From: Polynucleobacter sp. 80A-SIGWE
GTDB lineage: Bacteria; Pseudomonadota; Gammaproteobacteria; Burkholderiales; Burkholderiaceae
Assembly: GCF_018882295.1 (NCBI RefSeq)
Contig: NZ_JACVOR010000002.1
Location: 496,001-560,000, forward strand
DNA length: 64,000 nt
Direction: 5' to 3'
Shown here: positions 25,575 to 33,784 of the stretch, piece after piece
Position numbering within the stretch: the stretch's first letter is position 1
Layout of the letters: each line of letters starts with the position of its first letter
Notes under the pieces: model-generated
Seen by the model: the letters and a program-made list of their open reading frames with translations, nothing else
Database searches by the model: none
What the model was told of the DNA's origin: nothing
Translations under genes and position numbers: made by a program

Positions 25575-25997
25575 TTAGATATATAGAATCATATCGCGAT
25601 GCGCAATGCCAGCTTCATCGTAGATATCACCTTGTGCAATAAACCCAAGCTGCTCGTAAAACGGTATGGCGGATAGCTGCGCATGTAACTCCAGTTGAGT
25701 AATGCCCTGGGATTTGCTGAGCTCTAGTAAGGCACGAAGTAAATCACCTCCAATTCCCCGTCTTCGATGCATAGGTAATACCGCCATGCGTCCAATTCTG
25801 CCAACGCTCCCAGGTAAGGTAACCAGGCGAGCTGTCCCAATGCATTCTGAGTTGACATAGGCTAGAGCGTGCTGTGCGAGTGGGTCGTATTCGTCGAGCT
25901 CCATATCTTCTGGAACGCCTTGCTCTTCGATAAATACGCGTTTTCGAATAGAGTAGGCCTCTTGCTCAGCATCTACCCAGGATTTAATCAAGATCAC
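25575..25997 (-). CDS. GNAT family N-acetyltransferase
   Basis: The 140-residue protein has IRKRVFIEEQGVPEDMELD near the N-terminus, then GTARLV, RIGRMAVLPMHRRRGIGGDL (acetyl-CoA pyrophosphate loop RRRGIG) and IPFYEQLGFIAQGD. This resembles the ElaA/YjcF subgroup. Acceptor unknown. It is the first gene of the three-gene minus-strand operon. Confidence 0.88.
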   Translation of the reverse strand: MILIKSWVDAEQEAYSIRKRVFIEEQGVPEDMELDEYDPLAQHALAYVNSECIGTARLVTLPGSVGRIGRMAVLPMHRRRGIGGDLLRALLELSKSQGITQLELHAQLSAIPFYEQLGFIAQGDIYDEAGIAHRDMILYI

Positions 25998-26183
25998 GCG
26001 TTTATCTCTCTGCTATCTATATTTGGGGGCAAATTAGCCATTCAGCCTTAAATGTAGCAAATTGGACATATTTTGGCTTCAAATATTAGCTCTAAGGCTT
26101 ATAAGTAAACCACTTCATGGTTAAAATGAATGGGAGGTGCCAGAGGATTGGCACCCCTCACAAACCTTTATCTAGGAGTTATC

Positions 26184-26765
26184 TTGAAGAAATCTTTATT
26201 GGCTACATTAGTTGCCTCACTCGGTTTAGTTGTTGCAGGCTCAGTATTCGCTCAAGCTCCAGCAAAAATGTTGCCTTTGGCAGCTGAAGCAATTGTATTG
26301 ACTGCTACTGTTGATTCAGTGGACGTAAAGAATCGTATCGTTGTTCTTAAGGATGCTAACGGTAACTTGGCTCAAATGAACGTATCCAAGCAAGTAAATG
26401 ATTTGGATAAAGTGAAAAAGGGCGATGTGTTTGTTGTTGAGCATGCTCAAGCGATTGCAGTTGGTTTAGTTGCTGCTCCTAAGGGCGCAAAACCAGGTGC
26501 TTCAGGTGTTCGTTCAGTAGTGATCGCTGGCAAAGGTTCTGCTAAGCCATTTGAAGAAACTACTGATACTGTTTATGCAACAGTGAAGATCAGCACAATC
26601 GATGCAAAAACTCGTGTTGTGACATTTACATTGCCATCAGGCGAGAAGCAAAAAGTTAAAGTAGACCAAAGCGTTTTAGGTCTTGAGAAATTCAAGGCTG
26701 GTGACGACGTAATGGTTGAGTTCGTTGACGACACAGCAATTGGTTTCGTAACACCAAAGAAGTAA
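26184..26765 (+). CDS. Exported protein with two tandem homologous beta-rich repeats
   Basis: The start is taken as TTG 26184: AGGAG lies six bases upstream and the product then begins with a clean signal peptide (MKKSLLATLVASLGL...VFAQ). The mature part has two similar units, about 40-95 (VDSVDVKNRIVVLKDANG...VKKGDVFVVEHAQAIAVG) and 130-192 (ISTIDAKTRVVTFTLPSG...FKAGDDVMVEFVDDTAIG). This indicates an internal duplication of an OB-like or beta-barrel fold of about 60 residues. No catalytic motif. Periplasmic. Function unknown. A strong terminator follows. Confidence 0.82.
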   Translation: MKKSLLATLVASLGLVVAGSVFAQAPAKMLPLAAEAIVLTATVDSVDVKNRIVVLKDANGNLAQMNVSKQVNDLDKVKKGDVFVVEHAQAIAVGLVAAPKGAKPGASGVRSVVIAGKGSAKPFEETTDTVYATVKISTIDAKTRVVTFTLPSGEKQKVKVDQSVLGLEKFKAGDDVMVEFVDDTAIGFVTPKK

Positions 26766-26810
26766 GCATTAAAAACTAATTCAGCATTAATCATGCTGGA
26801 GCAGTAAAGA

Positions 26811-26836
26811 AAAAAGGCCCGCATTGCGGGCCTTTT
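26811..26836. terminator. Bidirectional terminator
   Basis: AAAAAGGCCCGC-ATT-GCGGGCCTTTT, a perfect seven-base-pair GC stem (GGCCCGC/GCGGGCC) with A and T runs on both sides. Serves the duplicated-repeat gene and the convergent Mop-containing operon. Confidence 0.92.
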
Positions 26837-26852
26837 GCTTATCAGCTAAAGA

Positions 26853-27077
26853 TTAAGCGTCTTTAGCAATCATCACATCAGAGGCTTTGATTACTGCCCA
26901 AGCCTGATCGCCAACTTTGAGCTTGAGTTCATCAACAGCCTCATTAGTAATAGAGGCGGTAACGATGTGGCCAGCACCAATATCTAACTTCACGTGAGAA
27001 GTGGTTTGACCCATTTTGAGTTCAACAACTTTACCGCTGAGAGTATTGCGTGCGCTGAGTTTGACTTTAAGTTCCAT
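26853..27077 (-). CDS. Mop/TOBE-domain molybdate-binding protein
   Basis: The 74-residue product is one Mop domain: LSARNTLSGKVVELKMGQTT followed by DIGAGHIVTASITNEAVDEL and AWAVIKASDVMIAKDA. Such molbindins oligomerise in the cytoplasm to store or buffer molybdate or tungstate. It is the last gene of a minus-strand operon behind two oxyanion-receptor genes (gap eight bases). Confidence 0.9.
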   Translation of the reverse strand: MELKVKLSARNTLSGKVVELKMGQTTSHVKLDIGAGHIVTASITNEAVDELKLKVGDQAWAVIKASDVMIAKDA

Positions 27078-27085
27078 GATTTCTC

Positions 27086-27961
27086 CTAGTGAACGTATTG
27101 TTTGGCGTAGACAGCATCATTGTAAAGGGCTTCCTTGTACTGCGCCTTACCGTAGTTGCGAATAATGGCCTGACCTTCATCAGAGGCCACAAATTGAATG
27201 AACTTAGCAGCAATATCGCGGTTCTCAGTGGCGCCGATAGGGGCTACTAAAGCATCATAGGTATTAACTAGGTAGGGGTCGCCGCGATACAGAATCTGTA
27301 GATCAGGCGCAACATTTTTCTCCGCCACCCAAGTACTACTATCTGTCATGAAATACGCTTTGTCAGTATTTGCCCGTTTAAGCGAGGCTGTCATGAAGTC
27401 ATTGGTCACAATGTACCAATTTCCTTCAGGTGTAATCCCAGCCTTCTTCCAGATATCCATTTCTTTCTGGTGTGTGCCTGATTTATCGCCGCGAGAGATG
27501 AAGTTGGACTGTGCCTTGGCGATCTTTGCATAAGCATCAGCGCCACTGCTAGCAGATTTGATTTTGGCGCTATCTGCTTTTGGTCCAACGATATAAAACT
27601 CGTTAGAGCCAATTAACGTTTTGCCAGTTGCCCATCCTTCAGCAATTGCTTTATTAACGCCCTCAGGTGCGTGAACCATGATCATGTCTACCTGCTGTGT
27701 TTTCAGCAGATTAAGGGAGGCGCCACTTCCAGCCTTAATCCAGACCAAACGTGCGCCTTCCTTTTTGTCGAAAGCCTCACCCAGTTGTTGCAGTAGGCCT
27801 AACTCTCCAGGGCTGCCGGTTGCCAATTTAAAGCTCTTGGCGCCTTGACCACAAGTAGCTTCCACTTTTGGAGGGTTGGATTGCGCTAATGATGTTTGCA
27901 TTCCAAGCCCTATTAATAAAGTGGAGAGAAGTGCGCTAAATAACTGGTGTGAATTTCTCAT
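27086..27961 (-). CDS. Oxyanion (tungstate/molybdate-type) solute-binding protein, TupA paralogue
   Basis: A 291-residue exported protein (signal peptide ending TSLAQ). LATGSPGELGLLQQLGEAF, GSGASLNLL, MVHAPEGVNKA, SNEFYIVGPKADSAKIK and SRGDKSGTHQKE align by eye with the TupA at 27967 but with changed ligand-loop residues. It may prefer another ligand or have become a sensor subunit. It starts five bases after tupA, so they are co-transcribed. No permease or ATPase follows. Confidence 0.85.
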   Translation of the reverse strand: MRNSHQLFSALLSTLLIGLGMQTSLAQSNPPKVEATCGQGAKSFKLATGSPGELGLLQQLGEAFDKKEGARLVWIKAGSGASLNLLKTQQVDMIMVHAPEGVNKAIAEGWATGKTLIGSNEFYIVGPKADSAKIKSASSGADAYAKIAKAQSNFISRGDKSGTHQKEMDIWKKAGITPEGNWYIVTNDFMTASLKRANTDKAYFMTDSSTWVAEKNVAPDLQILYRGDPYLVNTYDALVAPIGATENRDIAAKFIQFVASDEGQAIIRNYGKAQYKEALYNDAVYAKQYVH

Positions 27962-27966
27962 GCTAA

Positions 27967-28788
27967 TTATTTGCTAGCGTTAGGGAAGAAGAGTTGCTCG
28001 CCACCAATTTTGTAGCTTGCAATAACGTCTTGACCATTTTTAGAAATCAGCCAATCAATAAACTCTTGCCCTTCAGCTTTTTTCACATGCGGGAATTTAG
28101 CTGGGTTCACTAGCATGACGCCGTATTGATTAAATAGCTTTGGATCGCCTTGAACCAAGATGACCAAATCACCACGGTTCTTAAAGGAAAGCCAAGTAGC
28201 GCGATCAGCCAAGATATAACCATTCATTGCAGATGCGGTATTGAGAGCTGGGCCCATGCCAGAGCCGGTTTCTTTGTACCAGGCGCTAGGTGCCACTGTA
28301 ATGGCTGCATCTTTCCAGTAACGTAATTCGGCAGCATGCGTACCGCTCTTATCACCACGTGATACAAATGGTGCTTGAGCAGCTGCAATTTTCTGAAACG
28401 CAACTTTGATATCTTTGCCGCCACCAATTTTTGCTGGATCTGCTTTAGGCCCAATTAATACGAAGTCGTTGTACATCACTTCGTAGCGTTTTGTGGAGAA
28501 GCCCTCAGCTACAAACTTTTCTTCAGCAGGTTTGTCATGAACAAACACCACATCAGCGTCGCCACGACGGCCAATATCCAAGGCTTGGCCAGTTCCAACG
28601 GCAACCACTTTGACATCGATGCCGGTTTTCATTTTGAAGATTGGCAAGATAAATCCAAAGAGACCAGATTGCTCAGTAGAAGTTGTGGATGACACAACAA
28701 TGCTTTTCTCTTGCGCATAAGCAGAGTTGCTTAAAAGTGCTAGGGCAGTAATGGCAGATGCCAGTATTCGGGTAAATGAGAATTTCAT
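27967..28788 (-). CDS. tupA: Tungstate-type ABC transporter solute-binding protein
   Basis: The 273-residue protein has a signal peptide (MKFSFTRILASAITALAL...AYAQ), then VVSSTTSTEQSGLFGFILP (the TTST oxyanion loop of TupA), VGTGQALDIGRRGDADVV, HDKPAEEKFVAEG and SRGDKSGTHAAEL. It should bind tungstate or molybdate in the periplasm. ATG 28788 with AAGGAA upstream is chosen over in-frame starts at 28845. Divergent from the ModE/PBP hybrid regulator. Confidence 0.9.
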   Translation of the reverse strand: MKFSFTRILASAITALALLSNSAYAQEKSIVVSSTTSTEQSGLFGFILPIFKMKTGIDVKVVAVGTGQALDIGRRGDADVVFVHDKPAEEKFVAEGFSTKRYEVMYNDFVLIGPKADPAKIGGGKDIKVAFQKIAAAQAPFVSRGDKSGTHAAELRYWKDAAITVAPSAWYKETGSGMGPALNTASAMNGYILADRATWLSFKNRGDLVILVQGDPKLFNQYGVMLVNPAKFPHVKKAEGQEFIDWLISKNGQDVIASYKIGGEQLFFPNASK

Positions 28789-28862
28789 CTGAGTTCGCTT
28801 CCTTAGGGGTGTTCGGTTAAGATCTGTCATATTACAAAACATCAATATGCAAAAAATTACAT

Positions 28863-29888
28863 ATGAGAATTCAGATCCGACCCACCCTTATTTTTGGTAA
28901 CAAGAACGCCAAAGATCCGGCTGTTGTGGACTTGGTCTGGCTAACTAGCCTCTTAAAAGACATCGAGCACGGCAAAACCTTGATGTCCGCTTGTAAGAAG
29001 ATGGGCCTCTCCTATAGAAACGTTTGGCAAAAGCTCAACGATGTTGAGGAGGCCTTAGGCTTTAAATTGATGGATCGGGTTAGAGGGCATGGATCCCAGC
29101 TTTCTGAATATGCCAGGTACCTAATTCAATTTACCGATGATTTTGATCAAAAAACAATGCGCCTGGGTCAAACCAGCCTGTCTCATTTAGAAGAGGGCTT
29201 TGCTCAGTTTAGGGTCAAGGCAAAAAAACAGTGGCGACTTGCTAGTAGTAGCGATCCCATTATTCAAAAATCGGTATTGGATATCGGCGGTTTTGAATTA
29301 ATTACGGCAGGATCTGGTGAGGCGCTTGAGCGACTATTCAACTATGAGGTGGATATTGCGGGCTTCCATGTATCTGACCAGCAAAGCTCACAAATTATTG
29401 CAAAGCGCCTGAAAAAAGAGGGGATGCAAATATTTCCGGTGATGAAGCGCGTTCAAGGCTTGATGGTCGCTAAAGGTAATCCCCAAAATATTAATGGACC
29501 TAAGGACCTATTGCGTCCCAAGATTCGCTTTATTAATCGTCAAAAGGGTTCCGGTACGCGCCTCCTGCTCGATACCATCCTAACTAAAGAAGGTATTGAT
29601 CCTCATCGTATTAAAGGTTATGAGAATGAGGAGTTCACGCACTCTGCAATTGCGATGGCAATCTTGGCTAAGAAAGTAGATGCGGGTATGGGCGTCAAGA
29701 GTGTGGCAATTGAGAACGGCCTCGACTTTATTCAGTTAAAAGACGAAATCTTTTTCTTGGCTATGGGCGAAGAGCTCAGCACCAATAGAGAGCTTGCTAA
29801 GCTCATTCGAAAGATTCGCGCACTCTCTGGTGAAACCCCGGGCTATAAATCGATCGGCCTTAATAAGCAGATTGCCGGTTGGTTATAA
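28863..29888 (+). CDS. ModE-like regulator fused to a periplasmic-binding-protein sensor domain
   Basis: The 341-residue cytoplasmic protein has an N-terminal winged HTH (about 20-85, LMSACKKMGLSYRNVWQKLN then GFKLMDRVRGHGSQLSEYA), the arrangement of the ModE DNA-binding domain. A PBP-like domain (about 125-335) contains RQKGSGTRLLLDTIL. It should sense an oxyanion or molybdenum cofactor derivative directly and control the divergent tup genes (74-base gap) and modA, ten bases downstream. ModE Mop domains are absent. Confidence 0.87.
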   Translation: MRIQIRPTLIFGNKNAKDPAVVDLVWLTSLLKDIEHGKTLMSACKKMGLSYRNVWQKLNDVEEALGFKLMDRVRGHGSQLSEYARYLIQFTDDFDQKTMRLGQTSLSHLEEGFAQFRVKAKKQWRLASSSDPIIQKSVLDIGGFELITAGSGEALERLFNYEVDIAGFHVSDQQSSQIIAKRLKKEGMQIFPVMKRVQGLMVAKGNPQNINGPKDLLRPKIRFINRQKGSGTRLLLDTILTKEGIDPHRIKGYENEEFTHSAIAMAILAKKVDAGMGVKSVAIENGLDFIQLKDEIFFLAMGEELSTNRELAKLIRKIRALSGETPGYKSIGLNKQIAGWL

Positions 29889-29897
29889 ACTAGCCCC

Positions 29898-30662
29898 ATG
29901 ATCAAAAGCATTTGCGTATTGGGTTTCCTGGCTTGGAGTTTTCTAGGCTCTATTGCCTATGCGCAATCAGTCACAGTCGCAGTGGCAAGCAATCTTAAGC
30001 CTGCTTTTGAAGAGATCTTTAAGGGCTTTAGTCAGAGCAACCCTCAAAGTAAACATATTCGCGTAGTTTATGGATCGTCGGGCAATCTTTCAAGTCAGAT
30101 GAAGCATGGAGCCCCATATGAGTTATTCATTTCTGCGGATGAGGCTTATCCATTGAAATTGGTTGAAGCGGGATTAACTCGAGATCGTGGCGTGGTGTAT
30201 GCATCAGGACATTTGGCCTTGATAACAAATGCAGCAGCTGGTCTTCGTTTAAGTTCAGATCCAGATAGCATTCAGTCTTTACTGAGAGGCGCTAAGAAGA
30301 TTGCGATCGCCAATCCAGATTTGGCTCCCTATGGCAGAGCTTCTGTTCAATATCTTCAGGCAATCGGTTTATGGGATGAGCTGCAGAGTAGGGTGATATT
30401 TGCAGAAAACATTTCCATTGCCGCTGTCTACGTGAGTACCGGAGCTGCCAAGGTTGGTATTACCGCTTTATCTCTAGCAAAGTCTTCGGAGCTATCTCAG
30501 CAAATTCAATATATTGCTTTGCCAGATAATTTGTATGCTCCGATTAAACAGCGCATGGTTTTAAAGCGAGATCCAGCGCCCATTGCTATCGCGCTGTATG
30601 ACTACCTGCAAGGATCCGTTGCTAAGCAGATCCTGCGTAATCACGGATATTCCGTTCCCTGA
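29898..30662 (+). CDS. modA: Molybdate-binding periplasmic protein
   Basis: A 254-residue exported protein (signal ending AYAQS) with VAVASNLKPAFEEIF, VVYGSSGNLSSQMKHGAPYELFI and SADEAYPLKLVEAG. These are classical ModA ligand motifs, with the oxyanion-binding serine in GSSGNL. No modB or modC follows: the next genes are feoAB. It is co-transcribed with the hybrid regulator (10-base gap). It must use transporter subunits encoded elsewhere or have another role. Confidence 0.9.
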   Translation: MIKSICVLGFLAWSFLGSIAYAQSVTVAVASNLKPAFEEIFKGFSQSNPQSKHIRVVYGSSGNLSSQMKHGAPYELFISADEAYPLKLVEAGLTRDRGVVYASGHLALITNAAAGLRLSSDPDSIQSLLRGAKKIAIANPDLAPYGRASVQYLQAIGLWDELQSRVIFAENISIAAVYVSTGAAKVGITALSLAKSSELSQQIQYIALPDNLYAPIKQRMVLKRDPAPIAIALYDYLQGSVAKQILRNHGYSVP

Positions 30663-30744
30663 CGAGACTAACTCGATTCTTTTTGTTTTAAATCAATATG
30701 GTGGTCTAGTTATTGGGCGATGATTAAGCCCATGAACCACTCTA

Positions 30745-30763
30745 GAGAATGATATTCATTCTC
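30745..30763. promoter_or_regulatory. Fur box in the feoAB promoter
   Basis: GAGAATGATATTCATTCTC is a perfect palindrome with eight-base arms, closely matching the 19-bp Fur consensus. A TATAAT -10 at 30773-30778 lies ten bases downstream, and a plausible -35 (ATGATA, 30749-30754) falls inside the box. Iron-loaded Fur bound here should block RNA polymerase and repress feoAB. Confidence 0.9.
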
Positions 30764-30805
30764 ATGTGGGGATATAATTAATACACCCATTCCATCAATC
30801 TAGAC

Positions 30806-31045
30806 ATGAATCTTGAAGAAATCCTCCCGGGCGTCAGAGCCCGTGTCAGCAAGATCGCCACTTCAGGTGATCAACGTGAGGATATTCGTGGTCAATTGGA
30901 GGATATTGGCTTTCTTCCTGGCGAGCAGGTAGAGGTCTTGCGCAAGGGATTGTTAGGCAATGGTCCTATATTGATTCGAGTTGGATCATCGACATTTGCC
31001 TTAAGAGAATCTGAAGCACGATTGGTTGAGGTAGAAATTCTTTAA
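30806..31045 (+). CDS. feoA: Ferrous iron transport protein A
   Basis: A 79-residue SH3-like protein (GVRARVSKIA, LEDIGFLPGEQVEVLRKG and ILIRVGSSTFALRESEARLV) of the FeoA family, which regulates or assists FeoB at the cytoplasmic face. The gene is the first in a Fur-boxed operon, two bases before feoB. The leader is only about 20 bases. Confidence 0.95.
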   Translation: MNLEEILPGVRARVSKIATSGDQREDIRGQLEDIGFLPGEQVEVLRKGLLGNGPILIRVGSSTFALRESEARLVEVEIL

Positions 31046-31047
31046 GC

Positions 31048-32961
31048 ATGTCCGAAGCGCAGATCCATTTCTTTCCAAGTGAACCCCTAGTCGCATTGCT
31101 GGGTAATCCCAATTGCGGTAAAACAGCACTCTTTAATTTGCTGACTGGTAGCCGTCAAAAGGTCGCCAATTATTCTGGTGTGACTGTTGAGAGAAAAGAG
31201 GGGCGCTTAACCCTTGAATCTGAAAAAGTCATTCGCATTCTGGATCTTCCAGGTGCCTATGGTTTGTACCCACGCTCTTTAGATGAGCGAGTCACTTGTA
31301 ACGTGCTTCATGGCAAGGCCCAAGGCGAAAAGCGTCCGGACCTCGTGCTCTGTGTTCTCAATGCTATGAACCTCAGACGTAATTTACGCTTAGTCTTATC
31401 TGCAAAGCGCTTAGGCTTGCCCTGTGTTGTTGTACTCAATATGGTGGATGTTGCTCAGCGCCAAGGTTTGAATGTCGATGCAGCAGCCTTATCTCAAGAG
31501 TTGGGTCTACCTGTTATTGCAACGGTAGGCATTCATGCCAATGGTGCTGATGAACTCAAACACTTTTTGAGTGAGCTCGATTGGAAAAACTTATCCGCTT
31601 TAAGTACAAGCAATATAGATGAGGGTATTGAAACTGCTATTGATCACACGGCTCATACCGAGTCTGACAACCTACAGGTCCAACGGGTCTTGCAAAATCT
31701 AGGTTTAGATCAAATCATTCCCGACCGTTTGAGTGATCGCCTGGATTCAGTATTACTACATCCTGTTTTTGGCCCACTGATCCTAGCTACAGTGCTCTTC
31801 TTCATTTTCCAGGCTGTCTTTAGTTGGGCTACCTTTCCTATGGAGCTTATTAAGACTGGAGTCGAGTGGTTGGGTGCCTTATTAACTCAAGCGCTTCCAA
31901 ATAACTGGCTACGTAGCTTATTGGTAGATGGCATTCTGGCTGGTGCTGGCGGAGTATTGATTTTCTTGCCGCAGATTTTGATTCTGTATTTCTTTATTCT
32001 CATTTTGGAAGAGTCTGGTTATCTTCCGCGAGCCGCTTATTTGCTGGATCGATTGATGGGGCGGGTGGGTCTATCAGGCAGATCCTTTATTCCTCTCTTA
32101 TCTAGCTTTGCTTGTGCCATCCCTGGAATTATGGCTACGCGCAGCATCTCCAATGCGCGGGATCGGTTAGTGACCATCTTGATTGCCCCGATGATGACTT
32201 GCTCGGCACGCCTACCTGTATATGCCTTATTGATTTCCGCTTTTATTCCTGAACGAAAATTATGGGCTGGATTAGATTTGCAGGGTTTAGTTCTTTTCTT
32301 GCTCTATGTTGCAGGTATTGCTGGGGCTATGGCAGTAGCTTGGATACTCAAACGCTTTACTAGTGAAAAGTTTCAGCTCAATGCATTAATGATGGAGTTG
32401 CCGAGCTATCACTTGCCGCGCTTAGGTAATTTGGCGATTGGTCTTTGGCAACGTGCTGAAATTTTCTTGCGTCGCGTTGGTGGAATTATTTTGATCATGA
32501 CGGTCTGTTTATGGGCGCTCTCGAGTTTTCCACTTCCTCCAGAAAATGCGACTGGCTCAGCTATTCAATACAGTATTGCTGGAATGATGGGTCAAGCTTT
32601 GGCAGTAGTCTTTGAGCCGATTGGCTTTAACTGGCAAATCAGTATTGCTTTGGTGCCCGGTATGGCGGCACGAGAAGTAGTCGTGAGCTCTTTGGCAACC
32701 GTATATGCGCTATCAAGCTCTGGTGTTGATGCTGCCGATGCTTTGGTACCCCTGATCTCTACAGGCTGGAGTCTTGCTACGGCCTTATCGCTTTTGGCTT
32801 GGTTTGTCTTTGCTCCCCAATGCCTCTCAACGATTGCTGCCGTTAAAAGAGAGACGGGCGGATGGAAGATCCCAGTCATCATGCTGAGCTATCTTTTTGG
32901 CTTGGCCTATCTAGCGGCCTTTATCACTTATAGGGTTGCGAGCTACTTCGGCTTAGCCTAG
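31048..32961 (+). CDS. feoB: Ferrous iron transporter FeoB
   Basis: A 637-residue inner-membrane Fe(II) transporter. The N-terminal G domain has G1 GNPNCGKT (about residues 19-26), a threonine in YSGVTVERKEG, G3 DLPGAYGL and G4 NMVD. Multiple gate-type membrane segments follow, with ESGYLPRAAYLLDRLMGRV and the cysteine-containing FACAIPGIMATR and MMTCSARLPVY. Shorter than E. coli FeoB (773), as usual for betaproteobacteria. No FeoC gene follows. Confidence 0.96.
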   Translation: MSEAQIHFFPSEPLVALLGNPNCGKTALFNLLTGSRQKVANYSGVTVERKEGRLTLESEKVIRILDLPGAYGLYPRSLDERVTCNVLHGKAQGEKRPDLVLCVLNAMNLRRNLRLVLSAKRLGLPCVVVLNMVDVAQRQGLNVDAAALSQELGLPVIATVGIHANGADELKHFLSELDWKNLSALSTSNIDEGIETAIDHTAHTESDNLQVQRVLQNLGLDQIIPDRLSDRLDSVLLHPVFGPLILATVLFFIFQAVFSWATFPMELIKTGVEWLGALLTQALPNNWLRSLLVDGILAGAGGVLIFLPQILILYFFILILEESGYLPRAAYLLDRLMGRVGLSGRSFIPLLSSFACAIPGIMATRSISNARDRLVTILIAPMMTCSARLPVYALLISAFIPERKLWAGLDLQGLVLFLLYVAGIAGAMAVAWILKRFTSEKFQLNALMMELPSYHLPRLGNLAIGLWQRAEIFLRRVGGIILIMTVCLWALSSFPLPPENATGSAIQYSIAGMMGQALAVVFEPIGFNWQISIALVPGMAAREVVVSSLATVYALSSSGVDAADALVPLISTGWSLATALSLLAWFVFAPQCLSTIAAVKRETGGWKIPVIMLSYLFGLAYLAAFITYRVASYFGLA

Positions 32962-33035
32962 CGCCCAATTAGGCACTCAATGCAAAATTGAGATAAATTG
33001 TCATAAATAACAATTAACTCCTTATTGGTGCCACC

Positions 33036-33428
33036 ATGACCTTATCTTTTCGCTCCCTTATTTTTATCGCTGCATCAACCCTGAGTTTCGGAGCATTTGC
33101 TGAGCCGGGTGAAAACACTTACAAGCAAGTATGCGCAGCTTGCCATGCTTCTGGTGTTCTCAATGCCCCTAAGTTTGGTGACAAGACCAAGTGGACCCCT
33201 TTGATTGCGGAGGGTCAAGTGACCCTAACAGCGCATGCTTATGTTGGCGTGAGAGGAATGCCTGCTAAAGGTGGCAATCCGAATATGACAATTGAAACCT
33301 TTTCTGATGCCGTAGCCTACATGGCCAACAAGGCAGGTGGTAATTGGAAGACGCCTGACGCAAAAACCCTTGTAGCGATCAACAAAGAAATCGAATCCCG
33401 TAAGGCCAGCTTAAATCAAAAGCCGTAA
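33036..33428 (+). CDS. Class I c-type cytochrome (cytochrome c5-like)
   Basis: A 130-residue exported protein (signal peptide ending GAFA). The heme motif CAACH (about residues 34-38) follows YKQVCAACHASGV, and the methionine axial ligand lies in GVRGMPAKGG (about 73-82). A periplasmic one-electron carrier. Its partner oxidase or reductase is not in the window. Confidence 0.9.
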   Translation: MTLSFRSLIFIAASTLSFGAFAEPGENTYKQVCAACHASGVLNAPKFGDKTKWTPLIAEGQVTLTAHAYVGVRGMPAKGGNPNMTIETFSDAVAYMANKAGGNWKTPDAKTLVAINKEIESRKASLNQKP

Positions 33429-33432
33429 TTGC

Positions 33433-33708
33433 ATGACCTTAGAGCCACATCAGATTGAGATCATTGGCTACTGCGCTGCATTTTTGACGACGATTGCTTT
33501 TTTGCCTCAGGCCATCCAATCCTGGCGTACCCGAGATCTCTCCGGAATCTCGCTGGGCATGTATAGCTTATTTACTATAGGCGTTGGCTTATGGCTTATC
33601 TACGGCCTCATTATTGAAAAGTGGCCCTTGATCTTGGCCAATGCCCTGACCTTTGCTTTGGCTCTGAGCATTTTGCTGCTCAAACTCCGAAGTAGTGGGC
33701 ATAAATGA
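33433..33708 (+). CDS. SemiSWEET/MtN3-type small transporter
   Basis: The 91-residue membrane protein has three helices and the PQ-loop signature FLTTIAFLPQAIQSWRTRDL then SGISLGMYSLFTIGVGLWLIYG. This is one SemiSWEET triple-helix unit, which dimerises to move sugars. It starts four bases after the cytochrome stop and is probably co-transcribed with it, an odd pairing. Confidence 0.92.
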   Translation: MTLEPHQIEIIGYCAAFLTTIAFLPQAIQSWRTRDLSGISLGMYSLFTIGVGLWLIYGLIIEKWPLILANALTFALALSILLLKLRSSGHK

Positions 33709-33784
33709 CATTGACTCAAGTAATGTCATAATTAATTCACACAATAATTAATAAAAAATTAGACATTCATCAGAAAGGCTATTT

